Below the pieces are notes generated by a model. That model saw nothing but the letters and a program-made list of their open reading frames with translations, was not told where the DNA came from and searched no databases. A stretch of DNA of 37,962 bases from Mesostigma viride (taxonomy: Eukaryota; Streptophyta; Mesostigmatophyceae; Mesostigmatales; Mesostigmataceae): positions 2,501-40,462 of the forward strand of contig RPFO01001663.1 in the NCBI GenBank assembly GCA_009746045.1, given 5' to 3'. Position numbers and translations under genes: made by a program. Every line of letters begins with the position of its first letter. The stretch's first letter is position 1. Positions 10,286-21,841 of the stretch are shown one piece after another.

Positions 10286-12140
10286 GACGGCAGTATGGCT
10301 GATGGCAAAGCTCCGATCTTTTGCGTCTGAGCCCCAAATTCGGTCATGCAGACCGCTTGCATTCTGATGTGCCTTTTTAAGACACACCCGCTCGTATATA
10401 ATCGGTTACGGCTGACACGCAATATCGAAAAAGTTACGCACATGACAAGCAGCTATGACGACTCCAAAAGCCAAACGAGGTTTGGAAAAGGAGCTTTCCG
10501 GCTCCCAGCCCAACCCACTCACCATTGTCCTTTGACTCCTTTCCCAGCCGCCTGGGCTCGCAAACCCATCGCCAGCAAAACCATCACGGCGCCTCACCAG
10601 AGACCAAGAAACCCTGCCACGATCGCAAATGGAGCCATTACCTCCCAAGCGACACATCATTTAATTCTTTCTTTCAATGGCTGGCCCTGCAGGTCATGTC
10701 GAAGGAAGAATGCGCCGAAATCATCAGGTTCTTAGCCGCAGGAACGCAAGCTCTTGGGGCCCAACGGGCCCATTCCCGACGCCCACGTGGAGGCGTTCAT
10801 CTCCAGCTAGGCCAGACCACCGCCTCGCTATCCTGTGCAGCTTCTTCCAGCTAACTGTTCCCGACATCGTCGCTAAGCTCCGCAACCCAGCCCAGCCTGC
10901 GCAGCCGGCAGCCACGTCGGCTCCCTCCCTCTGCAACTGAGGATGATGATATCTAAGCAGTGCTGGAGGAGCACGTGACCTGGCAGTTGGGCGAGCTGAA
11001 GCTGACCTCGCTACACACGACGCTCAACACGGTGGAGGCCCGGATCTCCAATGTGGAAACCAAGGTCGTCCACATGCAAGCTCCAACCACAGTTCACGGC
11101 GCTGCACACCGCAACACTAGGCATCAATATCTGAGACGCACACTGCACTTTGTCTCTTGTCTAAACCAGGTGGAGGGCAAGTGCAGCATCGGCTCATGAA
11201 AAAGCTTGAAGCCATCACCGCCGCCCACACCGAGGCCCTGGCCTCACTCACAGCCTGGTCCCAAAGATAGTAGCGGAGCAGACGGCCACCATCGCATCCC
11301 AGCCACCCCGAAAGGATGCTGGCGACCTTCCGCCCCTCTCCTATTTTGCGGACCTAGCTGCGCTGCGGACAGCGACCACCTCCACCACCGACGCCGTCGC
11401 TACGTACGAAACTCCAGGAGCTTGACGGAAGACCTTCGCCAGGCACAACAACGGGAGGTGACCGGACCGCGCCCGCCGCGCCTGCCGGGTGGTGCTGCGT
11501 TGCTTCCCCCAGAAGCCAGGTGAGACGTCAACTACCCTTGCCGACGAGCTCAAGGACCAGCTCCTTACCCTCATGGGCCTGGTAGGCATGCATGAGGTAG
11601 AACTGCGTGGGTGCCACCGCCTTCCCCACTCACGCGGGACAAGGCGGCTCCCCCACCAGTCCTGCTTACCTTCCCCTCCCGTGAGGACAAGCAGCGGTTC
11701 CTGGCAGCCATGGATGCTTATGTAGAATGTTTGCCTAGCTGCCGGCGCCACCATACCTAGTCACGTGCACCGCTAATCACACGGTACACGACCAGCCATA
11801 GCCTTAGCTTAGTCCTTGTACAGCTAGCCATGCTACGTCCTGGCTATGCTCAGATTACTTGCCCACGCTCCTTGTTATTCGATATGCTCACATGGCTCTT
11901 ATTGCACCCACAGATCTTGCCGGATCGTTTACCGTGTCCGATTGCAGCTGTGGCATGCCTTTGGCATGAAGGAGGAGAAAGGGGGTCTCTGCCCTTTCTT
12001 CCTGTTGTGCACACACACGGAGCACTTCGGTGCTCCGTGACTCCCTGAATGGGAGCACGAGTTTTATTGTGTAATTGATTAATTAATTAATTAACTAATT
12101 AATCAATCAAATAATCAATTAGTTAACTAGTTAGTTAATC
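10286..12140 (+). mobile_element. Decayed ORF1-only retroposon (copy B), head to head with copy A
   Basis: The 5' UTR at 10286-10454 mirrors that of copy A, including a TATATAA about 55 bp before the start. A broken ORF1 follows, then a 3' UTR (about 11790-12060) with two strong hairpins: GGAGCAC-TTCG-GTGCTCC (12019-12036) and CTCCC-TGAAT-GGGAG (12040-12054). A 75-bp TTAA-type tail ends near 12140. Copy A inserted into its 5' UTR, so the original 5' end lies left of 8200. The 3' UTR closely matches 34937-35233. Confidence 0.75.
10455..11725 (+). pseudogene. Broken ORF1 gene of copy B
   Basis: The start MTTPKAKRGLEKEL parallels copy A, but several frameshifts and stops split it into pieces (10525-10854, 10960-11199, 11489-11725). 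The last piece has CFPQKPGETSTTLADELK and GCHRLPHSR of the RNA-recognition part. The C-terminal DDDLTPAQ domain is missing; a different sequence leads into the 3' UTR. Confidence 0.8.
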
Positions 12141-12662
12141 CCTCATGCATGCGGCCGGATTATCTGTACTCCGCGCCCGCACTGTGAAGTGAGACAACTA
12201 GACATGATAGAAATGGGCTGCCGTCTGCGATAAGTACCTTCCTGAGCTAGAGGCATGCTCCAATTTTATCCCCACGGGCCGGCCCCGGCCGGCCGCGGCC
12301 CATCGCTAGAATTATGCAGGGTAGAAGCCCGCAGGTGGAGGCTAATGCCCCTGACCGGGATAGCCGCTACACTACCGCCTCGTCTGCCATTACAGTAGAG
12401 GACAGCTCATCATCCCCCTCCAGGGACTATTTGGTAGGGGCATGATGCAGAGGGGCAAGGTTGTGTCCTGTCCCCATACCTGTTCATTATTGTCGCGGAA
12501 CACGTCATGCGCCGGGCACGTGCGCGCTTTACTGCTCTTAAGGGGTTCGAGCCAGGCTTGGACATCCTTAACGACAGCGCGCGCGCACGGCGGGGTTAAA
12601 CCTGGCTACCGCCAGGCCGACCTGATTTATGCGGATGACGGCGCCACCCTCATCGCGAGCCC

Positions 12663-13711
12663 AACCTGCTGGTAGGGCTTAAGCGATGACCCCTCGACTC
12701 GCGCCTGAGTCCTGGGCGGACCTGCTCAAGAGCCAGGCATCCTCTACCACGACCGCCATCACCACCAAGCTCCAGGAGCTGGAAGACACGCGCTGCATGC
12801 GAGGCCGCTGACCACGACCGTCGCCGCTGCCGGGTCATCCTCAGGCGCTTCGACATGCCGCCGGAGGAGACCCCAGACTCTCTTCTCGACGAGCTGAAGA
12901 AACAGCTCTTGGCGTGCATGCAGCTGCCAGGTGCGGCACTGCACGGGCGCCTACCGCCTGCCCCAGGCATCCCGCGGGCCAAGGCTGGGCCCCCTCCAGT
13001 GGTCCTCACCTTCAGCGACATCACAGCCCGAGTTCGGTTCCTCTCTCGCCGCAAGAAGCTAGCACTTGGACACCTCCTGGTCGCTTGACGACGACCTGAC
13101 GCCAGCCCAGCAGCAGCAACGCCGCGATCAGTGGCCTGCCCGACTACATCCGCCGCAAGACCAACCCCGAGAAGCCCCAAGTGTACTGGCGGGGCGGGGA
13201 CCTCTATGTCAACAAGAAACTGTGGAAGCCCCCCCGGGCTTCCCCGGGATAGAGCACTCCAGCTAGTTGTCTAGATGGGGGCAATCGATGATGGGATAGC
13301 TTAGGCATTACAGCACTTGAAACGATATTAGCGCACAGCGTAGTAGTACCTTCAATTAGCTCTGGCACCTTGTGGCCATCAGCTTGCGCCTTAATTAGCC
13401 GACGTCATGAGCCCACCTCACATTTGTAGCATAAGCTATGCGTCAGCCTACCTATGGTATTGCACTGGTTGTATTGCACCCACAATGTTGCGCCCCGGCA
13501 TGATGCACCATGCCGTGGAGAGAGCGCTCTGTGGCCTGCCCACCTGCGGCAGTGAGAGAAGCTAGGGCGCCCTCCCTCCTTCTCGCTGTGTATGTAGGGT
13601 TGAAGGTTCCTTTACTCTGTATTGGCACCCACGTGACGCAGTCGTGAACGTGCTTATTAATTAATTAATTAATTAATTAATTAATTAATTAATTAATTAA
13701 TTAATTAATTA
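12663..13711 (+). mobile_element. 5'-truncated ORF1-only retroposon (copy C) inside the RT gene
   Basis: Inserted directly after the YADD motif. The 11-bp target duplication is ATCGCGAGCCC (12652-12662 and 13712-13722). Removing the unit and one duplicate rejoins the RT frame (LIASPEHIQ). It holds the second half of ORF1 with frameshifts (WADLLKSQASSTTTAI near 12717, LDDDLTPAQQQQRRDQW near 13084, VYWRGGDL near 13180), a 3' UTR, and a 58-bp TTAA tail at 13654-13711. Confidence 0.88.
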
Positions 13712-14183
13712 ATCGCGAGCCCCGAGCACATTCAGACCTGGCTAGACTGTCTGGGCCTGGAGGCGAGGGCGGTGGGGTTGGAGATTAGTGTCAAAACTGA
13801 GGCGATGGTGATTGCATGGGGCCTCCAGTACACCACCGCTGCCGCGCCTGCTCGACGGGACGGAGGTCCCGTTCCGCGATCGCTTCAAATTGTTGGGGGG
13901 TTGGCTCCCTGACACTGCAGACGATGCACATGGACACCCGCATCGGCCTGGCCTGGGCCAGGCTCCGTTCGCTCTTGAAACACCTACTGGCGCTCGAAGG
14001 GGCGAGCACTGCAAGCGCATGCTCTTCAAGGTCCTCGTCCTCACGGTGCTCACGTATGGCGCCGAGGCGTGGACACTCACACCCACACTGGCAGCTAAGC
14101 TCAACGGCACGGTTTACAGGATGCTCCGATAGGTCCTTAACGTAGGGTTTTCCAAGCGCCCGTCATTAGAGTCTTTGTATCAT

Positions 14184-14884
14184 ATGGTATCAAGGAGACA
14201 ACCAGCGCAGGCCAGAAATCGGGAGAATCCGGACCATGGTAGCTCGAGCCTGCCGTTATCTTGTCCGCGTGTTCGAGTCGTTCAGGATGATGAAGATGAA
14301 TTCATGGTGATGGAAATGTGTATCCTTGTGCATTGAAATTATGGCTGGCTTACGTGTAGAGCGACTAGATGACCTAGACGGTGGGGCCGGAAACAGCATG
14401 CTTGATCATCAGGGCGTGTGTTTCGAGCCTAACTGGCCGGGAGTGTCTAGTGGTGAGCACCATTGCTGCGATCGCTCTCCCACCATTTACGAGGAAATAC
14501 CCGCAAATGGAAAACCACTGAAAAGGTCTAGCTAGTCAGTCATCACGTTAGCCCGATGCCATGATTCCAAACGTCCAAGAACTGCACACGGTGCAAAGGC
14601 AAAAAGCCGGAGGACAGCACTTTCAAATGTGCGGCGGGAACCAAAAGCCCGCGTATGCCAGAAAACATCGTGTTGCTGCAGCGACGCGACAATGTGGACA
14701 ACGAATCCAGTGCCAAGCTCGGAACGGCCGCAAAGGAGATCTGGCATCACAGGGTTCAGATGTGCGGAGATACTATGCGATCAAGCCGGTCCACGACCTG
14801 TTTGTAGAGCTTGTGCCAAGGGGCAGCACCGAACAGATGCGGGTGACGTTGCAAAAAACACCGGACTTGACGGAGCATAATGTA
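14184..14884 (+). mobile_element. 701-bp inserted unit of unknown type with a repeated 210-bp head
   Basis: Target duplication TTTGTATCAT (14174-14183 and 14885-14894) in the LINE ORF2; excision restores the SLYHGMPRIS reading. The first 210 bp recur inverted at 23538-23733 with about 95% identity. They contain TGGTAGCTCGAG and GTTCGAGTCGTTC about 30 bp apart, weakly like polymerase III A and B boxes. The remaining ~490 bp, with a 118-codon open frame from 14561, match nothing else here, and there is no clear tail. Confidence 0.65.
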
Positions 14885-15417
14885 TTTGTATCATGGTATG
14901 CCTCGTATTTCGGATGAGATTAGGCAGCGTCGGATAGCATTTGTAGGACACCTTGCTCGCACCAGCCAGGTCGACACCGCCCTTGGCCTGGCAGGCCCCC
15001 AGCGGCTTGGCCAGCCAGGGCGGCACATTCTGACCTGGCCTGGCCCCAAGGGCATTCCCAAAAGGGTAGGGAAACCTGTCACGAACTACATCCAGATGTT
15101 GCTGGACGACCTAGTGGTCCCAGCCCAGTTTGAACACCGCATCCACTCTCTCTCCCGTCTTTGGACTGCCATGCAGGACAAGACGCGGTGGCAGAAGATT
15201 GTCAAGGCTCACACGCCAGACCCTGTGGGCAAGCCCCCTCCCCCCAAGAGGAGGAGGCGTTTTGATGAGTAGTGTAGTTAGGCTTTTCTAGACTAGATAG
15301 CTTCGAGTTAGGTTAGTTCGATTACGCGGCTTCCTCCACTCCACCAATCCATCATGGAATATGTGCTACATGATCTCCCAACGGAGGCATGTAATAATTT
15401 AATTTAATTCAATTTAA

Positions 15418-15530
15418 TGATGCAGACGATATCTGTAACTTTTGTGTAATTATTAAATTCTAATGAGATTAGCATAGTACTCCGTGGCATGCACGGCCAT
15501 GCGCATGACACGCAAGTACTTACTGACTTA
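15418..15530 (+). mobile_element. Third SINE-like copy with ACTT tail
   Basis: Starts TGATGCAGACGATAT like the full unit, follows it with a few changes through CATGACACGCAAGTACTTACT, and abuts the A/T tail of the LINE at 15417. No target duplication is apparent. Confidence 0.7.
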
Positions 15531-16637
15531 TGCATCCGGAGGCAAGCCGCATGCAGCTGCTATCGAAACTACTTATGCACAAGCTAGGCTCGAGCGTCTT
15601 GCATGAACTTTGGTACACGCACACTAACCACGCGTGACCCATGAATAGTTGCATGTCTCACTTTATCACAAAAGCTGGAATGAATTAAGTAAGGACTAGC
15701 TGCCCGGTTGGTGCAGACCTTATCGAACGTACTGTGTCTTGAATCCGGAGCTCAAGTGCTAGTAGCTAGCATGGGTTGTGGGTCATGCACTAAAGTAAAA
15801 TTTCCATGTAATTACAATTTACATAAACGATGGGAAATTCATATAAACAGCCTTTGTCTCCTTGATAAACAGCTCGGGATCCTATACAAAAGCCCCTGCA
15901 CGCTGAGATCCGGGAGACTGCCCACCACAGGGGATCCCCTTCCACCATATATCTATATTGGCATAGAGGCAGACGCCGAACGCAGCCTGCGCATAGATAC
16001 ACCACCGTTTCCCAGCCCCCATCCCACATTTCCATCAGCCTCGATGAGTCAGAAATGTGGGTAGTACAAAGGGAAACTTCACAGAATACGGATGGTACGG
16101 ACGACGACTCGCAATGTGAAGCCTGTGCTGACCAGTTGTCTCGTTGATCGATACAGTCCTTGACAACGGAGTCACTAAATACCACCACTCACGTGAAAAT
16201 CCAGACAAAGGACCGGCACTGCCAACAAGCCTATGAATATCTTCCATAAATATTCATGGAACAATGGTTCCCTGAACAATTCACATGAATGCCACGAAAC
16301 TATCAGCCGATTGCTACACTCTGTAGGTAGGCCATCGATTGACCTCCAAGCCGTTCTGGAAAAGAGCCCACTGCTGCTGAGAACCCGGTCCAGGCAGACT
16401 TGGTTCGCCAGCTGCACTTGTTTAACGCAGGGAGGGACACCTAAGACTGGCGCCCGGTGCCAAGAGGAGTGACCATATGGGCACGGTGCAGGGTACCCAG
16501 AGGATTCACCCTGGGCCCCATATCCCAGGCACATGGACCCCCTATGTACAACAATCCGGTCTTGGCCACTTTGTACAAAGTGGTTGCGTGGATCCGCCAC
16601 CACTATCACCACAATCGTCAGTAACCACCGCAAGTCC
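15531..16637. other. No recognised gene
   Basis: Open frames up to 180 codons on the minus strand show no family motif. If the exon at 16638 is real, part of this is its 3' UTR. An 18-bp perfect palindrome CCACTTTGTACAAAGTGG lies at about 16565-16582. Confidence 0.4.
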
Positions 16638-16905
16638 TCACGGAGGGGACAAGCCCACGTCGGGCACCGGCGCGGCCCCTCCGTTTTTCCGGTACAAAAA
16701 GTGGAGCAGCACCAGGACAACAAATACGGAAACGATCACCGTGGCCACGCACACGCGCACGCCACGTGGCGCCAGACCATCGCCCGCGGAGCTGCTACTG
16801 CTGCCCCCTGGCCGCCGCTCGTCGATGTCGACCGCGGTGTATCCGTTCTTGGTGCGCCCTCCTCGCGCGGTGGGGCCCGCAGCCTCCGCCCCCGCACGCT
16901 GGTTT
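16638..16905 (-). CDS. Putative terminal exon of a single-pass membrane protein
   Basis: After a possible acceptor CTACCAAACCAG (ending near 16900) the minus strand encodes about 87 residues: a hydrophilic Gly/Ala/Ser stretch (TKNGYTAVDIDERRPGG), one strong membrane segment (VCVATVIVSVFVVLVLL), then the basic RK and a short tail ending PDVGLSPP and TGA. This would leave the C-terminus in the cytosol if the basic side faces in. The upstream side is a poly-C/Pro low-complexity tract, more likely intron than coding. The protein is not recognised and the exon call rests on composition and one splice site. Confidence 0.4.
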
Positions 16906-16969
16906 GGTAGGGAGGAGGTGGCAACAGGACGGGGAGGGCGTGGGGAACGTGAGGAGGGTGAGGAGCGTG

Positions 16970-17041
16970 CGGGGGGGGGGGGGATGGGGAGGGGGGGAGG
17001 GGGGGAGGGGGGGGGGGGAGGGGGGGGAATGGGGAGAGGGG
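16970..17041 (+). repeat. Poly-G / purine-rich tract
   Basis: Runs of 6 to 13 G broken by single A or T, about 70 bp, with strong G-quadruplex potential. On the minus strand it is a poly-C tract just before the putative exon. Confidence 0.9.
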
Positions 17042-17138
17042 GGCATGTGGCCAAACGCATCACCGGGTGCCAGCGCAAGGTGTTGGTGCCTCCCACCTTG
17101 GCAAGATTTTTGGTCGATGTGATGTAGATCATTCTCAT

Positions 17139-19160
17139 ATTCTCATATTCTCAAAATGGGTGCAAACACAGGTTTGTTGGCTTGGTGGATGATCCTTGGC
17201 AGCCAGCACGGCACAAGTAAACCTGTCGCCCTGCCCCTAGAGATTAATGGCAAGTGGTGTGGACAAGAACATGCCAAGTAGAGATAGAGGAGCTTCTATT
17301 GCTGACCCGGAGCTGAGGGAAAGCAAAGCCTAGGCATCGAGGATGGCGGGTGGCAGCACGCTTGGGGGGTTCCATTCATGAATGGGACAGCATGAATGGG
17401 ACAGCGCGGGACATGGGATACGACTGCGATACTGAACCTGGCCATCAGTGTGACGTCAAGAGGGTTTGCTGTGGACGTGAGGATTGGCGGGGGACAGCTT
17501 CCTTACTTCACAGATGCCCTGGGGCTGGGCAGGGCTTGAGCTTGGGAAAAGATTCACGCATGGTGGAGGGGAGGGGGTTGTCGGAAGCGGAGGCTGAGAC
17601 CGGGCAAGAAGGGGGCTGAGGAGGAGGAGATCAAGGGGCATAAGAGAGACTAGTGAAAAAGAAACAAGCATAGTGGCATATGATAATGGTAGCACTATAA
17701 GAATGACCAACCCGTCTTCCACATGCCCCGTACAGTGACCACCTGGCCAGCCTACAACATCGACAGCAACCCCCGCAATGCCGCGCACTCGGATCACAGC
17801 CTTAAGCGCTGGGCAGCTGCCCTTGACGGTTACGCGACATACCCATTGGGCTAGCGCGGGCTACGGGTGAGCACATGGTCGGATGGGTTAACCGGGTTTG
17901 ATAGACAAAGGCGCTGACCTCGTGGGTACCAGAGCTTGACCCTGGCTACCCTCCGCTCTGCCCACAAAGCATCTTATGTTTGCAAGAGACTACGACAGAT
18001 AAGCAAACAGAATACAGGAGATCTTGGTGGCAGTAAGCTTTCCTTCCTGTTTACGATGGGCTACACCGGCAACATGATCGCGCCGCGTATTACCTGGATC
18101 TCATCTTCGATAAGCTTGCTCAGCTCACTCGCCATCGGGATGTATATAATGTCCCGGACTCAAAGTCAAGCGTTGACCCCAATCTCGGACACTTCTTCCA
18201 CAACACCCCAAGCACCTGTCAGGTCCGTTTCACACCCCGCGCCCAAGAAAGTGATTTAAGAAAGCATTCCACCTTGTCGTAAAAAGTGCGCTTTGCCCTT
18301 CACCTGGTGATAAAATATTTTGCCAGAACGTGAACTCAGCCGCGCAACCAGGAGGGGAAAGCACAAGTAGCGTCAGGTAAAGTACTGCAAGCCAGGTAAA
18401 GAACCTCTTGCCTCGTAAAGCTCGCCCGAAAACCACGGTGAAATACCATCGTTGTGTTTGTGTCGCAGAATGGCCTCCCTCCGCGGTCGGCAGAGCCCCC
18501 CCCTCGTCCAAGTGTGCCCCACGCGGCGCGCTCTGCTTGCATCGTGAAACGGTACCATGGACGGTCATCTAGCGTAGTATTACTAGCCTGTAATGATAGT
18601 ACCACCGATACTAAATATATCCGGCCCTCGGCCACTATAGCTATAGCTTCTCTGCTGCCCATGTGCGGCGTGGGACACAACAACAACAACTGTAATGATG
18701 GGCCTAGGCAAGATGCTTGGCAGTTGGCATCGGCGGAAATTTGGGACTGCCACACTCATGCCGGACGCCGATATATCTTCAGTATGTACCATGGCTACCA
18801 TGGTCGCAGGGCGCGCCTTATTAATGCGGGCACCCCAATTTAGGCACAACTAGCCCTAGGTGTTTGGCCATTTGTGGCACAACAACAAGAGATGCTCCAA
18901 AAAGTGCCACGTGTCGTACAAGCCACGTAGCACGTAGCACACTCCGAAAGTTGACGTTTTCGATCCGGCGCAGCCTTGTGGCAGGAGGGGTGACATCTCC
19001 AGGCAAAATTTCCTGGATACTAGGGGCCCGTCCCAGGGCCTGACTGCTGCGGTAAGCGCCGGCCCCTGAATTGAAATAGGGGCTGGCGAGTAAAACGAGG
19101 GTCGGCGGCGGTGGCCCCGTATTACTGGCCCCCAATAGCGCAGCGCTTCGTGGCCGAGCT
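17139..19160. other. No recognised gene over about 2 kb
   Basis: Open frames at 17350-17619, 17936-18259 and 18230-18755 have no family motif, and their codon pattern is not convincing. A 14-bp direct duplication CATGAATGGGACAG lies near 17376-17404. Nothing else was identified. Confidence 0.4.
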
Positions 19161-19220
19161 GCGGCACCACGTGGCAAGATGCGGCACCACGTGGCAAGAT
19201 GCGACACCAGGTGGCAAGAT
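19161..19220 (+). repeat. Three 20-bp repeats containing CCACGTGG
   Basis: Units at 19161, 19181 and 19201; the first two are identical and contain the palindrome CCACGTGG (G-box core CACGTG), which the third has partly lost. A further GCCACGTGGC lies at about 19230. Before the LINE insertion (19361-31035) this cluster lay about 1.1 kb upstream of the TATA box at 31931, so it may belong to the EF-hand gene's upstream region. Confidence 0.7.
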
Positions 19221-19482
19221 GATGAGGCGCCACGTGGCTTGATGCCGGCATGCCTCTCCGGCGACAGGCAATTACTGGGCAAGACATATCACAGTACCCT
19301 AGTAAGGTTACCATCCGAGCTACTTACGTCGCAAAACTATCTCTGTTGACTGTTGGATATTTTCGGGGAAATGGGTATATTTTATTAGCCAATTATGGAC
19401 CAAAGAGGTGAGAGGGGAAATGAGTATCAGCGAATCCTAATGAAGGTGGGCACACACACGTGTGGCGGTGACAGGTGAAAGG

Positions 19483-20620
19483 CTAATAGGGCGCGTTATT
19501 AGACCAGGGAAGCCATTGGACCTGAGTGATGTCGCCATGAGGCATACTGGTGAATACCTGATTACGGCCCAGTAGATCATGAAAAAGCTGGAGCGGGCTG
19601 GGCTTGTCGTTATTGGGCCCTGGGTCCCACACCCTGTGTTGTTCCTGAGCTAACAGCCAGTAGCGGCGCATAGCCGCATTCCATAGGTATATAAAGCGCC
19701 GGACTACGCCGCCGCGGGTATACTCCTCGCGGACCTTAAAGACTGTCTCGTTGCGTATGGTCCAGATCGCGTATAGCATAGTAGTGCGTAGCCATATCCA
19801 TTCTGCTTGGGAAACTGAAAGCTCGGACCCTGGTGTGCCAGCAATACCGAAAATGATGGTACGCACGCTGATTGGGAGAGTGGGTGGCGATGCCGTCCAT
19901 GCGGCCCAGATGTTAATGAGCCACGTCCAAACCCCAGGGAGATTACAGTAAAGAAACCTGTGCTCAATGGTTTCACTAGGGTGCGTGCACAGGCATGATG
20001 CATCATGACCAAAACGCTCGTGGAGCATGGCGCAGACCCCTATCGCCCTATGCATCAAAAGGTGTTGTACATCAGTGGCCCTGCGGTCCACGAGAGGGTG
20101 GTCTACCGCCAGGGTAATCATCTTAACCCAAGTGTAGCCCGGCCAATGTATTCCCCAGCGGGCTCGGCCCGGGTGGGGCTGATGGTACATATGCAACAAG
20201 ATATCATAACCCCAATCTGCGGTGTACTCAAAGATACATTTGCTGGTTCTGATGTCCCCCTTGGTTAAGACCCATCCAAATTCAACCGGGTCCAGATGTA
20301 GTAGATCGAGCCGTGTGTTGCCCACGTGTAGCCATGTAATGCTCTCAACCGGGGATAATGGGTCCGGCTGGATCATGCAAGATCTTGGCACAGACCATGG
20401 GACTACGCGTATGCGGTGACACTGGGAAGCTGGCGTGTACGCATATAAGGTGGATAGTTGATACAGACACCCATTGTGGCCAGAAATAGCGTCCAGCAGT
20501 TGTAGTTGGAGCCCCTCAGGTGGCAGAACCGTCACGACTAAACCCTTGCACGCAGGCGTGACTCCGTCGGCGTAGAAGCTAACCCAGTCGCCGCGGTTAT
20601 AATTGGCTTGCGTGGGGCAG
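19483..20620 (-). pseudogene. LINE ORF2 C-terminal region with zinc-binding motif
   Basis: Contains CLCTHPSETIEHRFLYC followed by VWTWLINIW, a C-x-C...H...C arrangement like the zinc-binding reverse-transcriptase end domain of plant and algal LINEs. Later comes WLRTTMLYAIWTIRNETVF, the typical Trp-rich helix. The stop is at 19483, followed by a 120-bp 3' UTR with AATAAA. Confidence 0.8.
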
Positions 20621-21743
20621 TCATCAATGCATGCCACGCCGCTGGTATCGCACTTATAAGAGTTTGCCACGCTTGCAGGGAGGGCATGTGGGAGACCCAA
20701 GTGCTGACCTCGTCGTAGCTGAGCCGTCGGTACGCAGCGCCGTGCCCCAGGTAGAGGTCCAGCACCCTGACAATCGGCGGTGACGCGCGCAGAAAGCCAT
20801 CATACGGGTTGTGTCCGTGGAGAGTGCCCAGGGGCTTGTTAGTAGCGTCTGTGATTAAGTCATTAAAAAAGAGTGGCTGCCGTGCCACCTCCTCTCTAGT
20901 AGTAGGAAAGACTAGGCGACCCGGCTTGAGCTTATTGTAACCTGTCCATATGCGCTGCCAATACCATGGGAGTCCTTTGTACGAAATAAGGGTGCTGCCC
21001 AGTATGCCCGCCCCCAGTTGCCACGAGGTGCCACTAGCATGGGTGGAAAGAGAGGCTAGCGTTTCACGTGCAAGCATGCAGCCAGGGTGTGTGTTAACGC
21101 CCATAAAAACGGATATCACTTGTTTAGCATACAGCGACCACAGACGCCATTGTATGTTGTGGAGCCCGAGGCCCCCGTGCACCCATGACATGAAGGACAT
21201 CTCTCTGTTGATCCATCCGTGGACCGTGTGGGAGATTAAGCCTTTCTGTTTCCAGACAAAATTGCTGCCAAGGCGTTGGATGAGCTGTGTGGTGGCATCA
21301 TTGGGTGGGTGTGCTTGGCAATAATACAAGACCTTAGAGAACAACAGTTGGTTGACGATCAGGGTTCGCCCTCGTAGGCTCATGCGGTGGACGGCCCCCC
21401 AGCGCCCTGCGGTAAGGAGAACGCCTGCAAGCTTGCCCACGTGGTTGGTTTCATCATACATGAAAGAACGTTGTTCAGCCAAGCGTCCCTCGGGTGTGCA
21501 GCCGATGGGACAATTGTGCAAAAGGTGGTGATCCCCCGGCTTGACCCAGGTCACAGCCAGGTTGGGGAGGGCGTAGCGTAGGGTGTTGGTTTTGCCGATA
21601 TGCAGTCCCGTGGACTTGAGCACATTGCATCGTTGTTGTGTGGCAACAGAATAGGTAGTGATATTATCCATGACAGCATGCACTTCAGGCAGAGAGATAC
21701 AAACATTTGTTGTGTCATCCACATAAGCCGTTTGGAATATACC
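20600..21743 (-). pseudogene. LINE reverse transcriptase, YVDD motif and thumb
   Basis: Resumes with GIFQTAYVDDTTNVCISL directly at the other edge of the insert. It then follows the usual LINE layout: a second conserved helix (VLKSTGLHIGKTNT), RMSLRGRTLIVNQLLFSKVLYY and the GGLGLHN motif. An open frame runs on to 20538, but near 20600 the similarity passes to another frame (WVSFYADG). Confidence 0.85.
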
Positions 21744-21746
21744 TTT

Positions 21747-21777
21747 GAGGGGATTCATAAGTGTTTGCTCAATTTCA
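21747..21777 (+). repeat. Left terminal inverted repeat, 31 bp
   Basis: Begins GAGGGGATTCATAAGTG and pairs with 28349-28379 at 30 of 31 positions. The outer edge is fixed by the TTT duplication and by the resumption of the LINE reading frame. Confidence 0.85.
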
Positions 21778-21841
21778 TAAATTTTACTCAATTTTTCCAC
21801 ATGTGATTAAATCCTTATATTTGTCAATAAAGCAGGGGTCA

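Larger units (their letters stand above)
12400..15417 (+). pseudogene. LINE reverse-transcriptase region (ORF2), split by two insertions
   Basis: Three coding blocks belong together. Block 1 (12440-12651) has SPYLFIIVAEHVMRRA in one frame and, after frameshifts, LIYADDGATLIAS with the catalytic YADD. Block 2 (13723-14173) continues with KTEAM, FKLLGGWL and VLTYGAEAWTL, typical of the end of the RT domain, with frameshifts. Block 3 (14895-15272) is the C-terminus, with ISDEIRQRRIAFVGHLAR, a Gly-rich stretch, RLWTAMQDKTRWQKIV and a basic KRRRRFDE end. The 3' UTR has hairpin CTCC-CAAC-GGAG (15375-15386) and an (AATTT)n tail to 15417. The endonuclease and first RT motifs are absent; the 5' end is not defined. 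The interrupting units are 12663-13711 and 14184-14884. Confidence 0.8.

Noticed and set aside
12270-12302. GGCCGG-rich palindrome as an origin or terminator
   Set aside because: Low-complexity GC sequence without any supporting context.
16565-16582. CCACTTTGTACAAAGTGG, similar to the core of engineered lambda attB2 sites
   Set aside because: Only 13-14 bases match on each side, the sequence is a simple palindrome, and there is no other vector sequence nearby. Contamination is not supported.
21600-21806. Plus-strand frame with GIHKCLLNF, similar to the end of the RT frame at 28308
   Set aside because: Both are readings of the terminal inverted repeat of the DNA element, not protein homology.
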